A stretch of 64,000 bases of DNA from Prunus persica (taxonomy: Eukaryota > Streptophyta > Magnoliopsida > Rosales > Rosaceae), in contig NC_034016.1 of NCBI RefSeq assembly GCF_000346465.2, forward strand, positions 2,557,352 through 2,621,351, in the 5' to 3' direction. Position numbers and translations under genes: made by a program. The notes under the pieces were generated by a model. It did not search any database. It was not told the origin of the DNA and worked only from the letters and a program-made list of their open reading frames with translations. Below, in pieces: positions 56,793 through 64,000 of this stretch; within the stretch, counting starts at the first letter, position 1; the number at the start of each line of letters is the position of its first letter.

Positions 56793-59295
56793 TCATGACT
56801 CCACCATCTCCATTGATGACTCTTTGTAATTGGTCACTATCCCCATCTGTTCATCTTGATCATCATCATTGCTACGATCAAGATGATCTTCTTCCTCGGT
56901 ACTTTCTCCGTCTTCGTCTTCTTCATTTTTATCCCCGTTTTCCCTTTCGATAGCTTCGAAGACCGGCTGATCTGGCTGGACCTTGATCAATGGCTGCAAT
57001 ATTGCTTGAGGAAGGGGTTTCTCCACATAACCAACATGACTAGAATTATTCATGTTCTTCTTTCTGTACAAGTCCTCCAGCTGGTTAAAATATGGACATG
57101 TTTTTGAATCTTCAGGCCTTGTTTTGCTGCTCTCCTTCACCTTCTTGAAATACTTATTGATGTTCTCCCACTTCTCTTTGCACCTCTTTGCACTCCTATT
57201 GTATCCAAGCCGCCTCATCCCCGCCGATATCTCCTCCCAAAGAGAACCTTTAGGCCCAGCTTCTTGGTACCTCACATCAAGACATGTCCTTAGATTTATC
57301 AAAGCCTCAACTTCAACTCTTGGCCATCTTGTAGACCCTGGAGGAATAGTTGAATTATCGCCTTTATCCAGTCTTGGAACCTCGAAACTTGTTGTGATCA
57401 CCGCCACCGGAGCTGGAGGCGGTGGTGGCATTAGTACTGGCAATGGCTGAGGCCGAGATGGTATTGTGCGGTTGACCTCAATCGCTTGAATATTATTCGT
57501 CACATTTTGTTGTCCCGAAACTTTTTGCAAGAATTCAATAACCGCAGCATCTTTTGCTGCTGCTGAAGATCTCTCTTGGGCTAAAATTTGATGTTCTTTA
57601 TCTAATCTTGCCATCTCTTGCATTCTCCAAGCTTCTTCTCTCACTGTTCGTTGGTGCTCACTTTTCGCTATAGCTTCTAAGAATTTCTCCTGCAGCTTCT
57701 CTTGCTTTTCTAGCACCTCTTTGGTCAGCCTTCTGAAGAAGTACTTCCACTTCCTCTTTTTCTTACCGCTCTGTTGAACTTGAAACTCTTCATCTGAGGC
57801 GGTAGACGAAGTAGAACTCGAAAACAGATTGCTTGTTGCCAAGCTTGGCTTGAAACCATTAAGATTTTGATGATAGAGATTCACAGGTTTTGTAACTTGT
57901 GGTGGCAAAGAATTTATTGGTGGGGGTGAGATGTGAGAGCCATTTAGATGAGAACCATTTGTTGTGGCCATCATGTTTGGTGTTGAGGAAAGAGGAACAA
58001 CAGAAGTGATCACATGAGAGACTACAGTTGGGTTGTTTGGATGGTGGTGGTTGTTGGGCCACAAGAGCACTTGAGGTTTTGGTGGAACTGAAGGGTGATT
58101 GTTTTGTTGATCAAAAGCTTCAAGTTCATCGAAAAATCGATAAGTTTTTCCTTCTTGTTTCCCAGATCGGCCTTCTTTGGTTCTCCTGTGGTACTTATAA
58201 ACGTTTTCGAATTTCTCCTTGCATTTCTTGGCACTTCGGTAATAACCATGCTCACCTAGCTTCCTGCAGATATTAATAATAAAAATTAGATTCCAAAAAG
58301 CTAATGAGCTGCTGTAATTTTATTTTTTATTAATCTTGTTGTTGTAAACTCAGTAACTAGGGAAGTTTTTACAAGAATGGACTCATTAAATAACTGAAAA
58401 AAAAAAAAAAAAAAAAACAAGATAGGATAATGAAACAACAAAATTTGGTTCCATCCTTCATCCTTGAATTAAAAACACATACAAAATCATTCATCTCCAT
58501 GTTGCATGCTACTGCTACGTTTAATATTAAAAACATGACAACCCATGTTCATCTTTTGAATCATAATTCATATGCTTTTTCATTATCACTTAGTAAACAA
58601 CTAACTCTGGGGTCAGAAAATAATTACCCTTCCAACATATGAAACTAAATTCGTCAGACTTAAAAAAAGGCACCCCGTTTAAGCCCAAAACTAACAAGCA
58701 AAGCAAAGTAGCTAGATCGCCTGCAAAAGTATGAACTTCTTACTGATCAAAACATACAAAAATTTGTGAAAGCTTGTAGCTCCGGTGATTAAGCGCATTT
58801 ATTCAATCTGTAAGTAGCTAACCGAAAAACATAAACAAAAATTTACCAAAAAGATGAAACGAAAACAAGTAAACAAAACAAAAGAAGAAGAAGAAGAGCA
58901 TGAAGATCGACCTGAGATGCATAAAGTTAAACCTAGACTAACTACGTAGCTTTCACTTTTTTGGATCAAGACAACAAGAGAAATTAAATTCACCTTGAAA
59001 CATCTTCCCATAATGGAGCTTTGAGACTAGAGTCACGAAAAGCAGCATCCATTTGCGACCGTATCTTCAACAGCGCCAGGGTTTCTTGGCGAGGCCATCG
59101 GTTTCCTCCATATAAATTCCGGTCCCTCAGATCATCAACTCTGCCGTCCTTGTCTTCTTGGACTGAATTTGACAAAACGGCAGTCGTTTCATGACTGCCT
59201 TCACGAACTACCCCCACCACGCCTTCGCCGCTGGAGCTCCCTGCCGCCAGCATAGTGGATGAGCTGTCAGGCACAGGCACATCAACTGCAGGCAT
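56793..59295 (-). CDS. GT2: Twin-trihelix transcription factor, GT-2-like
   Basis: Two exons on the minus strand, 58994-59295 and 56793-58263, join at AG|G (Arg 101) to about 590 residues. The first trihelix (~65-130: NRWPRQETLALLKIR, then KLGEHGYYRSAKKCKEKFENV) is split by the intron at the same place as in the DF1-like gene. A central conserved helical region (KFLEAIAKSEHQRTVREEAW) and a second trihelix (~412-498: TRWPRVEVEALINLR, GYNRSAKRCKEKWENINKYF) follow, then an acidic C-terminus. NLFSSSTSSTASDEE before the central region matches GT-2 (At1g76890) rather than DF1. GT-2 is a nuclear protein whose two trihelices bind different GT elements. The gene faces the DF1-like gene about 15 kb away. 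Codons and splice signals are intact. Confidence 0.92.
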
Positions 59296-61026
59296 CTCCT
59301 TGGCGCAATTAGAGTTGAGAAATATATGACAAGAAAAAAGTGAATTCTCTCTTGGGTTTTATGAAGGTGGGATTATATATCTATGTTTTATTAAGGAATT
59401 AATTAACTTATTCTGGTGGGTTTTTGCCTGTCATTCTCAATAACCCATTTCTTGTCTCAATTAAAAATTATGAAACTTTAGTTGTACACATAGGCTATGG
59501 AATCTTCAGTCATTTGTTTTGGTTGTTGTTGGTTAAAAATGTACATCACACACTCACTTGGTTCCCTTGCAGACATGTTCTTAGTAATAATAGGAGTGCC
59601 AGCAAGATATAAGCTAAAATACATTTTAAATAATAATAAAAAATACCAAAATGTTTTACTATTGTATATTAGTTTTCTTATTACGGTCATAAGAATCAAC
59701 TTTATAAATAATTTAAATTCTTATATCGACACCGTAACATATCAAACAGTTAAAAATATTTGCACTCTTACTTATTATACAATTAATAATAAAAAAATAT
59801 GAAATTGTATTACTATTGTATATTAGTTTTCTTATTGCGGTCTTAAGAATCAACCTTATAGATAATTTAAATTCTTATATCGGCACCATAACATGTCAGA
59901 TTGTTAAGAATATTCATATGATTATACAATAATAATTGTATTTGCTATTCATATAGATTGATCATTTATCACAGGGGAGTGGCAACAGCTGCAGATAGCG
60001 ATGAGGATAATAAGTTGGCCCATTGTAGGTCAGCTTTGCCATTGCCTCTTGAGTTGGTGTTTTGGATTTCAGTGGTCGTTGTGTACACTCGTAGGTGAAA
60101 TGACTGAACTACCCTCACCCATCAACATGGAACCCATTGACCTTTAATCATGCAGGCTAATATACAGGCACTATTCTATTGGGGAAATGACCTAATCAAT
60201 TCTGTGAGATTGTCTCTGTAATTCAGATTTTTTATTAATTGGGTACTTCTCATAATGCCCAAATTGCCCTTCATTATGAAAATTAATCAATCACCCCTGA
60301 GTTTATTTTTCCAACTTTTGGACGAAACGTTGGCGCTCGTGAGGCCACGTGGGCAGGCGGGCCAGGCAGAAGTCGGCCATTAATTTTTTTTTATTTTTTT
60401 ATTTATATTTATTTTTTTTAAGAAAGTCATACAAAAATAATGTTCATAAACTTATCTTAAAGATGATTTTTTCTTAAATGCAAGGCAATTCCAATTTAAT
60501 TAGCTAGGCAAAGACATTTATGAGAGGAGGCACAGACCGATTGGGTTAGGTTGCGACCCACCATACATAATTATTGGGATTGAAATTTTGGTATTTGAAT
60601 TTTGGGGACCATATTTGATATTATTAGGTCATAATGACAGTTTTTCTGAGTGGTTAGTTAAATGTTTACAGTCAGTGAAGAAGATGAAGAACATGAGCAT
60701 CCCCTTCTTCTGTCAGGGAATGGCTGAGTTTTATAGTTTTAATCAAGTTTGCTGTCAAGGGGCTTCAGTAAATCTAACGTACGTACACTTGCTATGTTAA
60801 TTCAATGACTTGCATGCCGTTTATTTAAAGGCTCTGTTTGACTTGAGGTATTTGAAATAAATTATTTCGATTTGAAAGAGAAATTAGAAAACATTAGATT
60901 TTATATGGTTTATTCTAAACACGGTTATAAGATTATTGAGAAAGAAGAAAGTAATATATTATCTGATTAAAACTAAAAAAATTAGGTGAGCACTTCTACA
61001 CATAATCCTTAATAAGAAATCAACAA
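59296..61026. other. Promoter of the GT-2-like gene and gene-free sequence
   Basis: The first 200 bases should hold the leader and promoter of the minus-strand GT-2-like gene. The rest, including a 154-bp tandem duplication, shows no gene. Confidence 0.45.
59658..59940. repeat. 154-bp tandem duplication
   Basis: ACTATTGTATATTAGTTTTC recurs at 59658 and 59812, and the following text (CTTATATCG-CACC-TAACAT) matches with scattered changes. Confidence 0.8.
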
Positions 61027-61135
61027 TTAAATAATGAGGTTCCTCAAATCACGACCTAGCAGTCCCAATTTCAAAGCTAGTTTTGCAAGACAATGTGCTA
61101 CTTGATTGGCACTGTGAAGGATATTGGTAAAACCT
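61027..61135 (-). pseudogene. RNase H-like (RVT_3) domain C-terminal remnant, LINE-type
   Basis: On the minus strand the frame reads HSANQVAHCLAKLALKLG followed by a few residues and a TAA at 61027-61029. This motif (…AN-VAH-LAK-A…) is the common C-terminal end of plant RNase H-like domains in non-LTR retroelements and their derivatives. Upstream text does not show the catalytic Asp/Glu motifs. It is a short remnant. Confidence 0.5.
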
Positions 61136-61140
61136 CCTGC

Positions 61141-63420
61141 GGTGATCCTAGTCAGCAAAAACTTATGTTTCACCACTAGTCTTTTTGGAGGTATGTATGT
61201 ACTTGAAATGATTAGATGTAGTTTGAAACAACATCAATAATTGACTTATAATCTAAAAATATACATTTTTTTTTTGTTGAGAAAAAGTAATAATAATTAT
61301 GGATGAAACATATCATAGTACAAAGTCATAAAAGAGTCAAAATGGGTACAACATCTTCAGTGACCAAACACACAATACGTTGATTTGATCTAGAGAGAAT
61401 TACCAACAAATACTCAACCCCTTGATTGAAAATCTCTAAGGACTCGTACTCAAATTAACAATATATCTCTATCGCCCAACGGTAAATCTGTATTGCAGCC
61501 GAAAATTAGAATACAAAACATAGCAAACTCCTAAAGAGTTCTGGAGAATTAAAATAAAAAACAGCGAACTCCTAACGAATAATATACTTAAAACAAGAAA
61601 CAGGAACACCGCTCCACATCCTCTCTTGCAACCGAAGACATCCATAATGTCATACCGGCTAAACCCCAATCCAAACAAACAGGTAACTTTCACTATTGTA
61701 ACTCCAAAAACTGAACTATAGCAAAACTCTATATATGTGGACCAAAAACGGCAACTAAATCATGGCGACAATGGTGTTTCGCAGTGTCTGCTTCCACATC
61801 ACATATGAACCAACATAGTAACCGTTACTACCTCTACCGACATCGATTCCACCGCCTCCGTTGGGATAGATAGCACCACCTGTAACTCTTATTACAGCCA
61901 AGCAAAAAACACCCAAACTAAAAAAACTTGTAGCCATAAACAACAAAACAAAAACAAAACCAAGATTCAGGGGAAAGAAAAGGGAAGGAAAGAAGAGAAG
62001 AAAAAAAGAGGGGGATACAGAAAGAGAAAAGAAAGATAGAGACGAAATGAGAAATTAGGGGAGGAGAAACAGATGACACCTAACCCCCACCCTATGCGGC
62101 ACTGAAGGGTGAGGGGCAACAATTTTCTTTTTAATGTACGGTAATATATACCTTTTTAATATCTAGTAATATTTCCCTATCTCATGTTAAAAAAGTATCT
62201 AACCAAAAAACCAATCAAGACAATGCTTTGAGAGAGAGATACGATTGTTTCTACAATTTTGCTATCAACCAAGTAACTCAATTATTTGTCTTGTACATAT
62301 TAAAAAAGAAAGAAAGTAAAACAAAACTCAATTATTGGAAAGAAATGAAATGGGCAAGCAGACATTATGCAAGGTAGTGGGTCCAAAGTCACCCAACTAA
62401 TCAATTACATATTAAATGTTTGAATCACAATGTAAACCCCATAGCTTGTGTTAGCTGGAGCCTGGATCTTAGCTTAATTATAATTTGCCATTTTTAGCTG
62501 GAAAATATCATCTATCTAGTTATCAAATTTGAGGAATTTAAAGCAAGATTAATGATATTGATAAAATAGAATACAAGGGTTACATTAGAGAAATCATGAG
62601 AAAGAGGATGTGGAGAGAAGTGAGGTAGGTAACATATGTGGAAGGAAATGGGAACTGTTTGATGGACTCACATCCTCTCTGGATCAATCAATCCTGGTCG
62701 TTCTCACGTAGTAAATGGGATGGGGGTTACATAATTATGATGATTGGACTAGTCATTACATTACAGTTTGTTTTTTATTTTTTTTAACAAGCGACAGCGC
62801 CAAAAATTGCTTGCTAAACCCAAGTTCAGGTGTCGCGTAATAGTAAATCTTGGAAGTCGAGTATCGTATCCACAAAGAGCGGTGTTAAAGTGCACAAAAT
62901 TCGTAAGATATATGTAACAAGAAGAATATGATTAAACGAGTAGAAGAAAAATCAATAATTAATAATAAACACCAAGACATTGAGGTTCCACCTTCAAAAT
63001 ACATACGTAAATCTCATTAGTTTGATTCTCACTATGACTGTACACAATTAAAACCCAATTTAATTTCGTTTAGAAAGAATTTCAAGCATAGCATGTACCT
63101 ACGACAACAACCTATCAAGAAACAATTTCAACGAAATCAAAACAATCTACTAATTTTCTGCAAATCTCATCAAAAGCATGGATGTTTTTACTATACTATA
63201 GGAAAAACATGATTAAACCTTTGAATAAGATTATCAAGCACCCATCAATCGATGAAAGAGAAAAACTAGAATTAAATTGAACAAATCCATAAATAAGAAT
63301 TTAACAATGAAGCTCCATTCGAATCAAACTAACAAAACAACATAGTATCTCGAAGGCTTTCCCCCTGGCCTTATCTAGGGAGTATGTTCTCCATAACAAA
63401 GAAAAATAACTCTAGATTAA
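61141..63420. other. Gene-free sequence, probably of transposon origin in part
   Basis: No gene could be supported. A 63-codon frame on the minus strand (61755-61946) has a hydrophobic N-terminus but no recognisable family. The text at 62795-62890 (with AGTCGAGTATCGTATCCACA) resembles repetitive sequence often seen in plant genomes; its class could not be settled. Confidence 0.35.
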
Positions 63421-63929
63421 ATGGCCAAAAGTCACTTTTGGTCCCTATAGTTTGGCACTTCAACTATTTTCAACCATGTAGTTTCAATTTCTTCAATTTT
63501 GCCATTGTAGTTTCATATTTGTAGCAATTCAAGGACATTAGTATTCTTGTCAATTTCTTTAATGATGCAAGGGGCAATTTTATCAACCCAAAATCCTTAA
63601 GCGTAAAAGCTTGTTTGAAATTCTCCCCATTTCATATTAGGGCTCGAAATTCAACCATTAATCCCAATTTTTAAAGAACTCTAAACCTAAATGACCGATT
63701 TCAAGCCCTAATATGAAATTATGGGAGTTTCAGACGAGCTCTTATGCCTAAGAATTTTGGGTTGACGAAATTGCCCCTTGCACCGTCAAAGAAATTAACA
63801 GAAATACCAACTTGTCCTTGAATTGCTATAAATATGAAACTACATTGTCAAAATTGACGGAATTGAAACTACAGGGTCAAAAGTGATTAAAGTGCTAAAC
63901 TACAAGGACCAAAAGTGACTTTTAGCCAT
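63421..63929. mobile_element. Fold-back MITE with ~238-bp inverted arms
   Basis: The ends begin ATGGCCAAAAGTCACTTTTG and, on the opposite strand, ATGGCTAAAAGTCACTTTTG. Inversion continues with only scattered changes through about 63660 on the left and from about 63690 on the right, leaving a ~29-bp loop. The arms hold GTAGTTTCATATTT and GCAAGGGGCAATTT in both orientations. Such an element could form a long hairpin RNA if transcribed. Target duplication is unclear (AT at most). Confidence 0.8.
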
Positions 63930-64000
63930 AAAAAACAAGTGTTTTGAGTCAAAAGTAGAATGTTTGAGACAGTACAAGTAGCACCCTTTAATATCAATCA
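63930..64000. other. Window end, no feature
   Basis: The last 71 bases show nothing recognisable. Confidence 0.4.

Noticed and set aside
61755..61946. Minus-strand 63-codon frame with hydrophobic N-terminus and Gly-rich centre
   Set aside because: It looks superficially like a secreted Gly-rich peptide, but there is no conserved family and it lies in repeat-like sequence.

Overview
This is nuclear DNA from a flowering plant, almost certainly a eudicot and plausibly a woody rosid such as a Rosaceae species. The evidence is AT-rich DNA, GT-AG introns, many dinucleotide microsatellites, plant-specific trihelix transcription factors, a Cassandra-type LTR carrying a 5S-like sequence, and tRNA-derived SINEs. 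The species call is an inference from family resemblance, not a database match. No prokaryotic, viral or organellar locus and no CRISPR array was seen.

Layout. At the left edge, 473-800 is a remnant of a hAT transposase. At 1517-7470 (+) lies a seven-exon gene for a MINDY3/4-type deubiquitinase with an N-terminal ubiquitin-interacting motif. At 9891-12934 (+) is a twelve-exon cytosolic fructose-1,6-bisphosphatase with one GC-AG intron. At 13868-15770 (-) is three-exon LSM3. Upstream of LSM3 is a 1.8-2 kb tandem duplication carrying a non-autonomous TIR element. A single-exon GT-gamma-like trihelix factor follows at 21428-22765 (+). At 39385-41899 (+) and 56793-59295 (-) are two twin-trihelix factors resembling DF1 and GT-2, convergent and about 15 kb apart.

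The spaces between genes are full of repeats: a decayed intronless JMJ14-like histone demethylase copy (29255-31102), a Pack-MULE-like element with two gene fragments and a 9-bp target duplication (46681-48321), a solo Cassandra-type LTR (51341-51609), a decayed LTR-retrotransposon internal region (52510-54780), two fold-back MITEs, three SINEs with target-site duplications, and several short tandem duplications.

Functionally the genes are independent: ubiquitin removal, cytosolic sucrose synthesis and gluconeogenesis, mRNA decay and splicing (Lsm ring), and transcription. Their order matters more. From memory, Arabidopsis has FBPase and the UIM protein as neighbours (At1g43670/At1g43690) and, separately, LSM3B plus three trihelix genes in a row (At1g76860-At1g76890). 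Here both sets are contiguous. I found no clearly new biological system. The best leads are the catalytically broken JMJ retrocopy, the chimeric Pack-MULE, and the ancient trihelix cluster. All exon boundaries were read by eye from splice signals and reading frame.
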